Assembly (NCBI GenBank): GCA_963724705.1
Contig: CAVRVS010000004.1
Span: 124,001 to 188,000 of the forward strand
Length of the DNA: 64,000 bases
DNA from: DASQPR01 sp963724705
GTDB taxonomy: Bacteria; Actinomycetota; Actinomycetes; Mycobacteriales; Micromonosporaceae
Direction of reading: 5' to 3'
This document shows positions 25,576 to 34,822 of this stretch, piece by piece. The number at the start of each line of letters is the position of its first letter. Position 1 is the first letter of the stretch. The notes beneath the pieces were generated by a model. That model worked only from the letters and a program-made list of their open reading frames with translations. It was not told where the DNA came from and did no database searches. Both the position numbers and the translations under genes were made by a program.

Positions 25576-26553
25576 ATGACGACGATCCCGCACGACACCG
25601 TGGGCCAAACCGATCCGTCGCGGACACGCGACGCCGCGCCTCGCAGCGCCGCGCCGCGACGCCGCGGCCGATCGGCTGGCCCGCGATCGAGGCGGCGCCG
25701 GTCAACGATGGCGCTGGTATGGATCGCGCCCGCGTTCGCGTTCTACGCCGCGTTCGTGCTCTACCCCCTCGGACAGTCGATCCAGTACTCGTTCTACAAC
25801 TGGGACGGCATCGGGCGCGCGACACCGGCAGGGCTCAGTAACTGGCGGGCGGTGTTCATCCAACCCGAGTTACTGGACTCGATCGGCCACGCCTTCGTGC
25901 TGATCGTGTTCTACACCGTGATCCCCGTCGGGCTCGGCCTAGCCGCCGCGAGCCTGATCCGGGAACTTCGGTCCGGCCCGTTCACGACAACCGCGCGCAC
26001 CATCCTGTTCATCCCGCAAATCCTGCCGCTGGTGGCCGCCGGCGTGGCGTGGAGCTGGATGTACTCCGCGGACGGGGTGGTCAACCAGGTCCTTCGCGTG
26101 GTCGGCCTCGGCCACGCCACCAGGGCATGGCTGGGCGACTTCACCTTCGCCTTACCCGCCGTCGGCGTCATCGGGATCTGGGTCATGCTCGGCTTCTGCA
26201 CCATCCTGCTGCTCGCCGGAATCGGCAAGATCGATCCGGCCCTCTACGAGGCAACCCGCATCGACGGCGCCGGACGCTGGCAACAGTTCCGCGCCGTCAC
26301 CCTTCCCGGCCTGCGGCGGGAACTCGTCGTCTGTACAACGTTCACCACCATCGCCGCGCTCGCCAGCTTCGACGTCATTCAGGTATCCACCGGTGGCGGT
26401 CCCGGCTACCAGACGATGGTCCCGGGAGTCGAGATCTACCGGCTCACATTCCTTGACCAGCGGATCGGCCAGGCGTCCGCGCTCGCCATCTGTCTCGCCG
26501 CGCTAATCCTGATCGTGATCGTTCCCATCCAGCGCCTCGGCCGGGACCGATGA
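25576..26553 (+). CDS. Sugar ABC transporter permease (MalF/UgpA-type)
   Basis: 325 residues. A strongly basic N-terminal region (RSAAPRRRGRSAGPRSRRRR) precedes the first membrane helix at MALVWIAPAFAFYAAFVLYPLG. The EAA loop EATRIDGAGRWQQFRAVTLPGLRR contacts the ATPase. It overlaps the next permease by ATGA. No ATPase gene is linked, as in the first importer. Confidence 0.94.
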   Translation: MTTIPHDTVGQTDPSRTRDAAPRSAAPRRRGRSAGPRSRRRRSTMALVWIAPAFAFYAAFVLYPLGQSIQYSFYNWDGIGRATPAGLSNWRAVFIQPELLDSIGHAFVLIVFYTVIPVGLGLAAASLIRELRSGPFTTTARTILFIPQILPLVAAGVAWSWMYSADGVVNQVLRVVGLGHATRAWLGDFTFALPAVGVIGIWVMLGFCTILLLAGIGKIDPALYEATRIDGAGRWQQFRAVTLPGLRRELVVCTTFTTIAALASFDVIQVSTGGGPGYQTMVPGVEIYRLTFLDQRIGQASALAICLAALILIVIVPIQRLGRDR

Positions 26554-27380
26554 ACACCCCGCCGAGCAGCCGGAGCGAGCAGCTCACCCGAACCGCTCTG
26601 CTCGCGGCGATGATGGCCTTCGCGATCATCCCGCTGCTGAGCATGTTCACCGCCGCCATCGCCCCGCAAGGGTCCAGCCCGCCCGGCATCACTTGGCCAC
26701 GTCACCCACACTGGCACAACTTCGTCACGGCCTGGGACACCGCGAACCTCGCGGCGCTGTTTCGCTCCAGCAGCCTCATCGTCCTCGGCGTCGTCCCCGT
26801 AGCGGTGCTATCCGCCACTCTGGCCGGATACGCCCTAGCGCAGCTGCGGCCGTTCGGGAGCAAGACCCTCACCGCACTGTTCCTACTCGGCCTCACTCTG
26901 CCATTCGAGGCCCTCATCACGCCCCTGTACTACGACATCCAACAGATCGGACTGCTCGGATCCCGACTGGCGGTCGTCCTACCACTGATCGGCCTACTCA
27001 TGCCGTTCGGTGTCTTCTGGATGCGGACACACTTCCTGGACACCGAACCCGCACTCACCGAAGCCGGCCGAGTCGACGGCGCCAACAACTGGCAAATCTT
27101 CCGCGCCATCCACCTACCCGTAGCCAAACCCGCCGTCTCAGCCCTGACCATCCTGTTCTTCCTCGCCACCTGGAACCAGTACCTGCTGCCACTGGTCCTC
27201 ATTGACAACCCCACCAAACGAACCGTCGCCGGCGGCCTCGGCGCGTTCCAGGGCCAGTACAGCACCGATACCGCACTGCTGTGCGCCGGATCTTTGACTA
27301 TCATCGCGCCCTCCCTGGTCATCTACCTTGTATTCCAGCGGAGCTTCGTCAAGGCCCTCCTTCAGGGTGCGCTCAAGTGA
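26550..27380 (+). CDS. Sugar ABC transporter permease (MalG-type)
   Basis: 276 residues with about six membrane segments; EAA loop EAGRVDGANNWQIFRAIHLPVAKP. The ATG overlaps the previous stop. It closes the TetR-controlled unit of esterase, binding protein and two permeases. Confidence 0.94.
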   Translation: MNTPPSSRSEQLTRTALLAAMMAFAIIPLLSMFTAAIAPQGSSPPGITWPRHPHWHNFVTAWDTANLAALFRSSSLIVLGVVPVAVLSATLAGYALAQLRPFGSKTLTALFLLGLTLPFEALITPLYYDIQQIGLLGSRLAVVLPLIGLLMPFGVFWMRTHFLDTEPALTEAGRVDGANNWQIFRAIHLPVAKPAVSALTILFFLATWNQYLLPLVLIDNPTKRTVAGGLGAFQGQYSTDTALLCAGSLTIIAPSLVIYLVFQRSFVKALLQGALK

Positions 27381-27845
27381 AATCGTGAACGTATCGTGCG
27401 CCGACGAGGCCGTGTTCGACGCGCGGGACCACGGCTCGTCCGACTTGGCAAATGTATTGGACGCAACGTCGCACACGCCCTCGTCGGCGCCCGCTTCGAG
27501 CACGGGTTCAGTCTGCGGCTGACCGGGCTGGCTCTGTTCCGCGTGCTCCTGATCAACACCGGCCTCGTCATTAGCGAGTTCGCCGGCATCGGCGCATCAA
27601 TCGAACTCGTCGGCATCCGCCGACACGTGCGTCAGGCTGCTCGTGACCCCCATGTCGGGGTTGCAATCGAGCCGACACCACAACAGCACCCCGCGCAACC
27701 TAAAGCACTTCAGGCTTGGCAGCGCCGCGGTCGACCCGCGGGCCGCGAATGGGTCGCAGCCGGTGTTCGACACCAGGCCGTCTCGCTGCCTGGACCGACG
27801 ACAGCAAGCACCGCCGTCGGGCACGGGTTGACGGATTGAGGTCGA
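27381..27845. other. Intergenic stretch without a supportable gene
   Basis: A 147-residue plus-strand open frame (27396-27839) covers most of this stretch, but its sequence is Arg/Ala-rich, has no ribosome site and matches nothing I recognise. Its composition looks like ordinary GC-rich non-coding or decayed DNA. Confidence 0.5.
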
Positions 27846-28517
27846 TTATGGCGTGCCGACGACGTCGGCGATGGCGCGGATAAGCCGTTTGAACCGTCGT
27901 ACGGCTCTGGTGTTTCCCGCGATGTCGATCTCGCTGTCAGGTTCGGGCGTGCCGGCTGAGGCGAATAGGTATTGGGTGAATGCTGCGACGGTCGCGGTGA
28001 CGGTTACGTCCGCGCGCACCTGCGGATCGGTTGTGGCCAGCGACCACCGGTGACCGTCACTTTCGACGAGGTAGTCGTCGTCGGGGAACCGGAGGTGCCA
28101 CCGGGCCGGTTCGTGATCGCCGGTGGTGTTGTCGATGGCCTGAGTGACGGCCCGGAGCAGGTGCTCGACGTGCAACGGTTCACCTGGTTGCGGCCAGCGC
28201 CACGCGTGTTGCAGCCCCCACCAGTTGAGCGCGTCCACGACCGGTCCGAGTTCCTGACCGGTGTCGGTTAGCCGGTATTGCACTTCGCGGCGGCCGGGCT
28301 CGCGATCGGCGGAGACCGCACCGACGTCGGTGAGCTCGCGCAGGCGCTGGGTCAGCGTCTTGGGGGTGATGCCGGCGAGGCGTTCCATCAGGTCGGTGAA
28401 CCGCTTAGGGCCGGTGAGCAGGTCGCGGATCACCAGCAGGCTCCACCGGTCGCCGACGAGTTCCAGGGTGCGGGCGACGGCGCAGAAGTGGTTGTAGGTG
28501 CGGACATTCCGATTCAC
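27846..28517 (-). CDS. HxlR-family regulator with C-terminal SCP2-like domain
   Basis: 223 residues. The N-terminal HxlR winged helix is clear (CAVARTLELVGDRWSLLVIRDLLTGPKRFTDLMERLAGITPKTLTQRLREL, with TGQELGPVVDALNWWG closing it). The C-terminal half (RWHLRFPDDDYLVES...ADVTVTATVAAFTQYLFASAG) resembles a sterol-carrier/SCP2-like module that some HxlR proteins carry as a ligand domain. It is divergent from a membrane protein gene with a perfect inverted repeat between them, which I take as its operator. Confidence 0.92.
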   Translation of the reverse strand: MNRNVRTYNHFCAVARTLELVGDRWSLLVIRDLLTGPKRFTDLMERLAGITPKTLTQRLRELTDVGAVSADREPGRREVQYRLTDTGQELGPVVDALNWWGLQHAWRWPQPGEPLHVEHLLRAVTQAIDNTTGDHEPARWHLRFPDDDYLVESDGHRWSLATTDPQVRADVTVTATVAAFTQYLFASAGTPEPDSEIDIAGNTRAVRRFKRLIRAIADVVGTP

Positions 28518-28539
28518 GCTTGCCAGGATACTCTCGCGT

Positions 28540-28564
28540 AGATACTATCTGCAAAATAGTATCT
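28540..28564. promoter_or_regulatory. HxlR operator: perfect 9-bp inverted repeat
   Basis: AGATACTAT, 7 bases, ATAGTATCT: a perfect dyad in the 69-bp gap between the divergent HxlR and membrane-protein genes. A further TAGATAGT half-site follows at about 28567. It is AT-rich against a GC-rich background, which makes chance unlikely. Confidence 0.75.
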
Positions 28565-28586
28565 AGTAGATAGTGAGAAGGATGCG

Positions 28587-29336
28587 ATGTTTGACCCTCC
28601 CGGCTTTCTGTGGGCGCTAACTCTGGCCGAAGTGATCGGAATCCTGGCCATGGCCTGCTTCGTGTTGTACGGCGGCGCGCAACGCGCCGGTCTCGGGCAC
28701 CGGCGGGCGGCACTGCTCACCGGAGCCGCCGCCGTCCTGCTCGGCGGCTGGTTCGCGGCCAGTACGGCGATCGCGGCGGCCGGCTCGTACCACACGCAGC
28801 TTGGAAAGCAGCTGCCCTGGCTCGGCATCACCCCGATCACCGTTCTGGTCGCACTGCTGGCGGCCAGCCGAATTCCTACGGTGACGCGCGCACTATCGGC
28901 TCCCGGCATGACCAGTCGCCTCATGCTCCCGCACATCTTCCGAGTCGGCGGGCTGGTCTTCCTGATCACAATGGGCCTCGGTCACCTACCAGCCCTATTC
29001 GCCGTGCCCGCCGGTCTCGGCGACATCGCAGCCGGTGTCGCCGCGCCATTCATGGCGCGCCGCTTGGCGCGAGGCACCGGTCACCGCGGCGCGTTGTGGT
29101 TCGAAGCGCTCGGCATCACCGATCTCGTGGTCGCCCTCGGCCTCGGCGGCCTCACCGGCTACCAGATCATCCACGTGACCCCGGTAAACAGCGCCATCAG
29201 CGAACTGCCGCTCGCGGTGATCCCGACCGTCGGCGTGCCGGTGCTGCTCGCGCTGCACATCATCGCCACACGACAACTGCTCAGCGCGGCGCGGACACCA
29301 CAACAAGCGCCCCGCCCGGTCCTCGCCGCCAACTGA
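28587..29336 (+). CDS. Integral membrane protein, function unknown
   Basis: 249 residues with about seven predicted hydrophobic segments (LWALTLAEVIGILAMACFVLY, ALLTGAAAVLLGGWFAAST, WLGITPITVLVALLAAS and others) and a short polar C-terminus. ATG with GAGAAGG 5 bases upstream. It is the target gene of the divergent HxlR regulator, so expression probably follows a redox or small-molecule signal. No catalytic motif was seen. Confidence 0.85.
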   Translation: MFDPPGFLWALTLAEVIGILAMACFVLYGGAQRAGLGHRRAALLTGAAAVLLGGWFAASTAIAAAGSYHTQLGKQLPWLGITPITVLVALLAASRIPTVTRALSAPGMTSRLMLPHIFRVGGLVFLITMGLGHLPALFAVPAGLGDIAAGVAAPFMARRLARGTGHRGALWFEALGITDLVVALGLGGLTGYQIIHVTPVNSAISELPLAVIPTVGVPVLLALHIIATRQLLSAARTPQQAPRPVLAAN

Positions 29337-29399
29337 GCCCACCACCAACTCCACGCCGACCACCAAGCCGGGGGAGACGTAGCCAGCACGCGCCCGGCG

Positions 29400-29610
29400 C
29401 GGCCACATCGTAGGGGATGCCGACGCTGCCAGGGTTCACGCTGTGGTGGATCCGCAGGCCATCGAACCGGCGGTGGAACTGGACGTGGCTGTGGCCGGTG
29501 AGCAACACGTCGGCGTCGATGTCGGCGGTCGCTGCGGCCAACCGCTGCGGCGACCCAGCGCAGCAATTCCGCGACCATCGTCGTGGCTTAACGACGCCGG
29601 CGGTACGCCG
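29400..29610 (-). pseudogene. Metallophosphoesterase remnant (YfcE-like C-terminal part)
   Basis: The minus-strand frame reads VLLTGHSHVQFHRRFDGLRI followed by HHSVNPGSVGIPYD. GHSH with NPGSVG is the C-terminal metal-binding region of calcineurin-like phosphoesterases. The N-terminal two-thirds is missing and the sequence after PYD loses resemblance to the family, so only a fragment remains in the 390-bp gap before the DUF1330 gene. Confidence 0.7.
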
Positions 29611-29726
29611 GATCACTGCTGTAACCGATCTCTACAATGCCGACACAGTCGGGTGGCTCATGTTTGATCCTTGACGCGGGTTGAGCCCGGCCATCCGGCC
29701 CAGCGATGAAGGGGCACCATAGGGGC

Positions 29727-30020
29727 ATGACCGCCTATTGGATCAACACGTTCACCGCCATCCATGACGAGTCCAGGCTTGCGCGCTACGTCGAGTTGGC
29801 CGGCCCGGCGATGCGGGCTGCAGGCGGAGTGTTCCTCGCCCGCGGCAACCCAGTGCATGTGTTGGAGGGATCCGCTGCTCTGCGCACAACCGTCATCCGC
29901 TTCGATAGCGCCGATGCCGCAGTCGCGGCATACCGCAGCCGCGCATACCAGGAGGCGCTCGCGGAGCTCGGCGACGGCGCCGAACGCGACATTCGCATTC
30001 TGAATGCCGTAGAGGACTGA
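29727..30020 (+). CDS. DUF1330-family small protein
   Basis: 97 residues: MTAYWINTFTAIHDESRLARYVELAGPAMRAAGGVFLARGNP..., matching the ferredoxin-like alpha/beta fold of DUF1330 (YxxYxxxAxPxxxxxGGxFLxRG). RFDSADAAVAAYRSRAYQEAL is the other family block. I start at 29727 (AGGGGC just upstream) rather than the ATG 7 codons earlier. The family's function is not settled. It is the last gene before repeat copy 2. Confidence 0.88.
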   Translation: MTAYWINTFTAIHDESRLARYVELAGPAMRAAGGVFLARGNPVHVLEGSAALRTTVIRFDSADAAVAAYRSRAYQEALAELGDGAERDIRILNAVED

Positions 30021-30435
30021 CGTCTGCTTTTTGAGCTGCTCAACGTTTCGCCATCGACTGATCCGCAAGGCCTCTTCAGCGCCAGAGAATGCCAATGCAA
30101 GCTGGCTGCCTTCTGGTGTGTGGCGCTCTCTGTGCTGCCGAGTGGTCGCACGCGGCGAGCGTGGGGCGTCAACCGGGTGGAGGTCACTTTCGGGTCAGGT
30201 TGAGGTACATGCGCAGACCGGCGCCCAACTCAGTTGCGACCCGGCCGGTCTCGACGAATTCCACGGCCAGGTAGAAGTCCGAGGCATGCGGGCTACGGGT
30301 GAACCACAAGTGCCGATAACCGGTCTGCCGAACGGTCCTGACGACGTCCAGGACCGGGCTTCACAGGCCCGGGTCGGGCGAAGAGGCCAGAGTCTGACCT
30401 ACCGCTGCCCGCCGGCATCCGGCGAGGGTTTCTGA

Positions 30436-30863
30436 GGATGTCCAGTTCGTCAACTGGTGCAGCGACGGTGGTCGATGACTTAGGAAACCGTTGGTCACCC
30501 CTGTTTCGACGTCGGCCACGATGGCAATGATGTCGTGCGTGGCATGAGGGGCGGGGGAGCGGATTGGGAGCAGCGCGAGTGTCCGAACTGGTTTGTACGG
30601 CGTCCAATTGCGTCGAACTGACGCTAACCGCCCCCGTTGAGCTGCGATGCCTCGTATTTGGGCAGGTCATGGACGTTGGCGGACGGTCACTGACACCCTC
30701 CTTTTGGGAAGTTTTCATCGGCCATCCACGATGTTAGATACCGCCTGAGCTGGGGCTTCTTGATCGAGGCGATCGAAACGGGTGAGCGTGCGCTGATCCC
30801 TTACCGGTGGGAGCAGATTGGGAGCAAGCAGTTGACCTCTTCCCAAATGCAAAGGAGGTCAGC
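30436..30863 (+). repeat. Dispersed 427-bp repeat, copy 2
   Basis: Same orientation as copy 1 and 8605 bp from it; runs from GGATGTCC to GAGGTCAGC. Its left end carries a perfect hairpin CCAGTT-CGTC-AACTGG (30441-30456) not kept in the other copies. The region 30021-30435 on its left and 30864-31059 on its right contains no supportable gene. Confidence 0.85.
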
Positions 30864-31059
30864 TAACTCTGCGGCGAAGTCAGCCCGGTGCCCGAGGGGT
30901 TGGGCCGTCGACCAGTGGTCCGCTGGGTGGTGGAGTCATCGGAGGCGGTAGAAGTAGCTGCCTTCGAAGTTCTCGTCGGAGTCGATGCCGACATCGTTTA
31001 CCATCTCGGCGATCAGCGTGTGGCCAACGCGCGGCTGATCTGTCCACTCTCGACGGAGG

Positions 31060-31656
31060 TCAGCCGATGGCGCGTTCGGCTCGCTTCCCGGCGTCCTTCA
31101 ATGTGAAGGCGCCGATGATCTGGCTCACGCCGTGGAAGATGGCCCAAACGCCGACGAGGGTCACCAGCGTGAGTAATGAACGTTGCCATGAACGCGCCGC
31201 CCACACCCCGAGGACGAACTCGGCGATCCCGAGCAGCAAGTCCGTCCACCACCACGCCACCTTCGGGCCGGCCAGCGCGTTAATGAAGTGCATGATGCCG
31301 AAGACGATCAGGTACCAGGCCACGAAGATGGACACCACGTACAGCGTGATGGCCGGCCAGGCGAAGGTTATGACTCCGGCGATCAATGCCAGGATCCCCA
31401 CCATGATGTACAGCCAGCGCCAACCGCCCGGTATCAACATGGACAGCGCGAGCTGCGTTGTGCCACCGAACAGGAAGGCGGCGCCGACGAACGCCGCCAC
31501 CGCGGCCACACTGCCCACGCGGTAGGACAGCACGAACATGCCGAACAGGGTCCACAGGGTCCCGAGTACCAGGTACCACCACCAGTCCCCGGACATCTGC
31601 CGGGTTTCCCCCCGCACCATCTCGCGCAATGTGCGGGGCGTCGCTTCGCTCGTCAT
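31060..31656 (-). CDS. HdeD-family (DUF308) membrane protein
   Basis: 198 residues from the ATG at 31656 (GGGAG 6 bases upstream; the frame is open 16 codons more). Six hydrophobic segments in three pairs: WYLVLGTLWTLFGMFVLSY, VAAVAAFVGAAFLFGGTTQLALSM, WLYIMVGILALIAGVITFAWP, VVSIFVAWYLIVFGIMHFIN, WWWTDLLLGIAEFVLGVWAA and the final LLTLVTLVGVWAIFHGVSQIIGAF. HdeD proteins are linked to acid stress in enterobacteria; in actinobacteria the role is unknown. Confidence 0.9.
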   Translation of the reverse strand: MTSEATPRTLREMVRGETRQMSGDWWWYLVLGTLWTLFGMFVLSYRVGSVAAVAAFVGAAFLFGGTTQLALSMLIPGGWRWLYIMVGILALIAGVITFAWPAITLYVVSIFVAWYLIVFGIMHFINALAGPKVAWWWTDLLLGIAEFVLGVWAARSWQRSLLTLVTLVGVWAIFHGVSQIIGAFTLKDAGKRAERAIG

Positions 31657-31754
31657 GGCAAGCTCCCTCGCGGGTTGGCCGGCACCCGGCCCGTGGTCCT
31701 GCACGGGCCGGGCGCCTGGCGCGTGGCATTCGTGCGGTGCCTCCCCGGCCGGGG

Positions 31755-32177
31755 CTAGCGCGCCCCGCTCGCCTGGGCGGTGGCATAGGCGCGGGCGTCG
31801 ATCGCATCCAGCATGGCGACGCGTGCGTTGTCCAAGGTCCAGGCGGCGTAGTCGACGGCTTCGACCGCGTCAGCCTCTGCCCAGTCCGCGTCGTCTGCCG
31901 CCATGTTCGCGTCCATCTCTCGGTTCCGCTTGTCGATGCGAGCCTTGACCTCGCCCATCTTGTCGCCCGCATCGGCCCTCATTTTCGCCCACTTTTGCTG
32001 GGCGTCGCGGCCCTGTGGACTCTGCTGTGTCTCCCGGGCACGTGTGTCCGTTTCGACCTGGGCCTGGTCGATACGCTGCCTGAGCTGCTCGCGGGAGTCG
32101 GTGGTGGCGGCCTGCACTGTAGACTTCGTTTGTGCGACCTGCTGCTGCAGTCCGTCGAGTTCTGCGGAGAAGTCCAT
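31755..32177 (-). CDS. Small alpha-helical/coiled-coil protein
   Basis: 140 residues, hydrophilic and almost wholly helical: MDFSAELDGLQQQVAQTKST then AATTDSREQLRQRIDQAQVET, later KMGEVKARIDKRNREMDANM and DYAAWTLDNARVAMLDAIDARA. GAGGGATC just before the ATG supports the start. It lies 98 bp upstream of the HdeD gene on the same strand, so the two may be co-transcribed. Similar small helical proteins accompany HdeD in other actinobacteria (recollection, not verified). Function unknown. Confidence 0.75.
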   Translation of the reverse strand: MDFSAELDGLQQQVAQTKSTVQAATTDSREQLRQRIDQAQVETDTRARETQQSPQGRDAQQKWAKMRADAGDKMGEVKARIDKRNREMDANMAADDADWAEADAVEAVDYAAWTLDNARVAMLDAIDARAYATAQASGAR

Positions 32178-32935
32178 GATCCCTCCCTCGGTCCATCACT
32201 TCTAGGTCAACGCTATCGCCGCTGCCCTTGTCCGGCGTGAAAACAGCCTGAAGGCCCGATCTCACACCGCTGGTGGCCGCATCGCAGCCGTATGCGGTCC
32301 GCCGCCGGCGTGACCCGGCCACATCGGACCGCGTCAGCCACACCGGTTACATCCCGACGCCAGTTCGATACCGGCCAGTGAACCGGACGCGATAAACCGC
32401 CTGCGCTTGCTTGCACCGCCGCCCGCCGGCCCGATGGACACCCTGGGAAAGTCGCGTATCACGGGATCCATGACGCCGAAAACCATCCGAACGACGCGGC
32501 CGCACCGGCACTTCTGTCCACTGTGGCTCATCGACGGCGGGGTCAGTCCCGCATGGCGCGAATCATCCGGTCGACGGCGCACGAATCGGCCTTCCCGCAC
32601 GAACCCGTGCGCTCGCCCAATATCGTGCCTGCCGTCCGGACCACGGCAGCGATCATGGCGGCAAGGCGTGCGCGCGTTGTCGGCCCGGGAGTCCTCAGCC
32701 GGAATTACGTGATCGCCTGCGAATGCCGGGCCCGGCGCTTAGAATTTATTGCAAAGCATTGCGGGCCACCGGAGCGGTGAATATTCGAGCGGTACAGTGC
32801 TGCACCCGATGCTTCTTTAGTCCAAGACATTGTGGAATGCGGTTTGCGGTGCGCCCTGCGAGACCTGCGTCGGCGTGCGGTCGCGATGTGATGAAACTCT
32901 TATGCGCACTGGCATGAAGCAGGAGGGAGCACCTT
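32178..32935. other. Gene-free stretch before the GH15 gene
   Basis: About 750 bp without a convincing gene; the short open frames here overlap on both strands and have no ribosome sites. From about 32740 the sequence is noticeably less GC-rich (for example AGAATTTATTGCAAAGC), consistent with the promoter of the following gene. Confidence 0.5.
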
Positions 32936-34822
32936 GTGAATGCATATCCTCCGATTAGCGACCATGGCCTTATTGGCGATATGCAGACGTCGGCACTCGT
33001 TACAACAGACGGGACGATTGACTTTTTCTGCGCTCCGCGGTTCGACTCGCCAGGTATCTTCGCGTCGCTTCTCGATGCACGCAAGGGCGGCCGGTTCCGG
33101 ATCGCGCCGAGGCTTCACGACTGCACGACCACACAAATGTACTTCCCGCAGTCTGCATGCCTGATCACCCGATTCATGACTGACGCGGGAGTCGGAGAAC
33201 TCGTCGATTTCATGCCCGTAGAGAATCCTACGGTCGTGACCGACAACCACAAGATCGTCCGAGTCGTTCGATGCTTGCGTGGGCGATTGCCGTTCCGCTT
33301 GGAGTGCGAGCCCCGCTTCGACTTCGCACGGCAGAATCACCAACTGGGTGTGACGAGCGAGGGAGCGGTCTTTCGAGCGGACGGGCACGACTTGGTACTG
33401 CATGGCGCCGCCGGGGTCGAGCAAAGTGGAGCCGGTGACGTCCGCCTGGACTTCACGCTGCAAGCTGGCGAGGTCAGGGGATTCATGCTGGAGACGGCGT
33501 CGCAGCAGGCGCCGCAGCCGATGAATCCGGCGACAGTGATAGCGATGTTTGAGCAGACCGTGGGGTACTGGCGCTCGTGGCTTAACCGCTGCACGTACCA
33601 GGGTCGCTGGCGGGAGATCGTTCACCGCTCGGCGATGACGCTGAAGTTGATGACGTATGCCCCCACCGGTGCCTTGGTGGCTGCGACGACGGCAGGGCTG
33701 CCCGAGCAAGTGGGCGGCGAACGCAATTGGGACTACCGGTTCACCTGGATCCGGGACGCGTCTTTCTCCGTCTACGCACTGCTAGGGCTGGGCTACACCG
33801 ACGAGGCGAGAGCGTTTCTCGATTGGGTTGCCAACCGGGTATCGGAACATGCAGGAACATCGTCCGGCCCACTCAAGGTCATGTATCGCGTCGATGGCTC
33901 CTCGGATCTGACTGAGCAGTCTTTGGACCATTTCGAAGGCTACATGGGCTCACGTCCAGTACGAATCGGTAATGGGGCCGCCGACCAGCTCCAGCTAGAC
34001 ATATACGGCGAGGTCATGGACTCGATTGGCGTAGCCGACTCATTCGACCCGATCGGCTACACAGCCTGGCTCGAACTAACCAAAATCGTCGACTGGGTAT
34101 GCGACAACTGGAACCAGCCAGAAGAGGGAGTCTGGGAAACTCGCGGCGGGCGCAAAGACTTCACTTACGGACGGGTGATGTCCTGGGTTGCATTGGACCG
34201 AGCCATTCGTATGGCGCGCGATCGCGGCCGACCGGGTAACGTCCAGCGCTGGATCGACAACCGCGACGCGATCTGCCGGCAAATCTTGGACAACTCCTGG
34301 AACCCCGCCCGGGGGGCCTTCACCGCCTACCCGGGCACCGACGTCCTCGACGCAGTGAACCTGCTGATGCCCGTCGTCGGATTCATCCCTCCCAGAGACC
34401 CCATGTGGCTGTCGACGCTGTCCGCGATGGACGAAGAACTGGTAACCGACAGCCTGGTCTACCGGTACAACCCCAGCGCATCGCCGGACGGCCTGCGCGG
34501 TGAGGAAGGCACCTTCTCACTGTGTTCCTTCTTCTACGTTGATGCCCTAGCCGGCGCTGGACGCCTCGACGAGGCTCAGTATGCCTTCGAGAAGATGCTG
34601 ACCTACGCCAACCACGTCGGGCTCTACTCCGAGGAGATCGATCCGACCGGTCGCCAGATCGGCAACTTTCCTCAAGCGTTCACGCACCTAGCCCTGGTCC
34701 GCGCCGCCATCGACCTCGACGCCGCCCTGAACGCCGGCGGCAGACCGGTCATGCGTGGACCTGCCGGGATTGGCCTACCGAACGTGCTGAACCTGGCCGG
34801 CGCACAGGCCCTACAGTCATAG
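32936..34822 (+). CDS. Glycoside hydrolase family 15 (trehalase/glucoamylase-like)
   Basis: 628 residues, the length and layout of mycobacterial-type GH15 trehalases. An N-terminal beta-sandwich (PPISDHGLIGDMQTSALVTTDGTIDFFCAPRFDSPGIF) is followed by an (alpha/alpha)6 barrel: GGERNWDYRFTWIRDASFSV, then EEGTFSLCSFFYVDAL, then SEEIDPTGRQIGNFPQAFTHLAL, which holds the expected catalytic carboxylates. GTG start with GGAGGGAG 6 bases ahead. No signal peptide, so it would hydrolyse trehalose or an alpha-glucan in the cytoplasm. The first third uses codons with A/T in third position more than its neighbours, hinting at acquisition. Confidence 0.9.
   Translation: MNAYPPISDHGLIGDMQTSALVTTDGTIDFFCAPRFDSPGIFASLLDARKGGRFRIAPRLHDCTTTQMYFPQSACLITRFMTDAGVGELVDFMPVENPTVVTDNHKIVRVVRCLRGRLPFRLECEPRFDFARQNHQLGVTSEGAVFRADGHDLVLHGAAGVEQSGAGDVRLDFTLQAGEVRGFMLETASQQAPQPMNPATVIAMFEQTVGYWRSWLNRCTYQGRWREIVHRSAMTLKLMTYAPTGALVAATTAGLPEQVGGERNWDYRFTWIRDASFSVYALLGLGYTDEARAFLDWVANRVSEHAGTSSGPLKVMYRVDGSSDLTEQSLDHFEGYMGSRPVRIGNGAADQLQLDIYGEVMDSIGVADSFDPIGYTAWLELTKIVDWVCDNWNQPEEGVWETRGGRKDFTYGRVMSWVALDRAIRMARDRGRPGNVQRWIDNRDAICRQILDNSWNPARGAFTAYPGTDVLDAVNLLMPVVGFIPPRDPMWLSTLSAMDEELVTDSLVYRYNPSASPDGLRGEEGTFSLCSFFYVDALAGAGRLDEAQYAFEKMLTYANHVGLYSEEIDPTGRQIGNFPQAFTHLALVRAAIDLDAALNAGGRPVMRGPAGIGLPNVLNLAGAQALQS

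Noticed and set aside
27396..27839. 147-residue plus-strand open frame after the second importer
   Set aside because: No ribosome site, Arg-rich tail and no family likeness; antisense frames are equally open.
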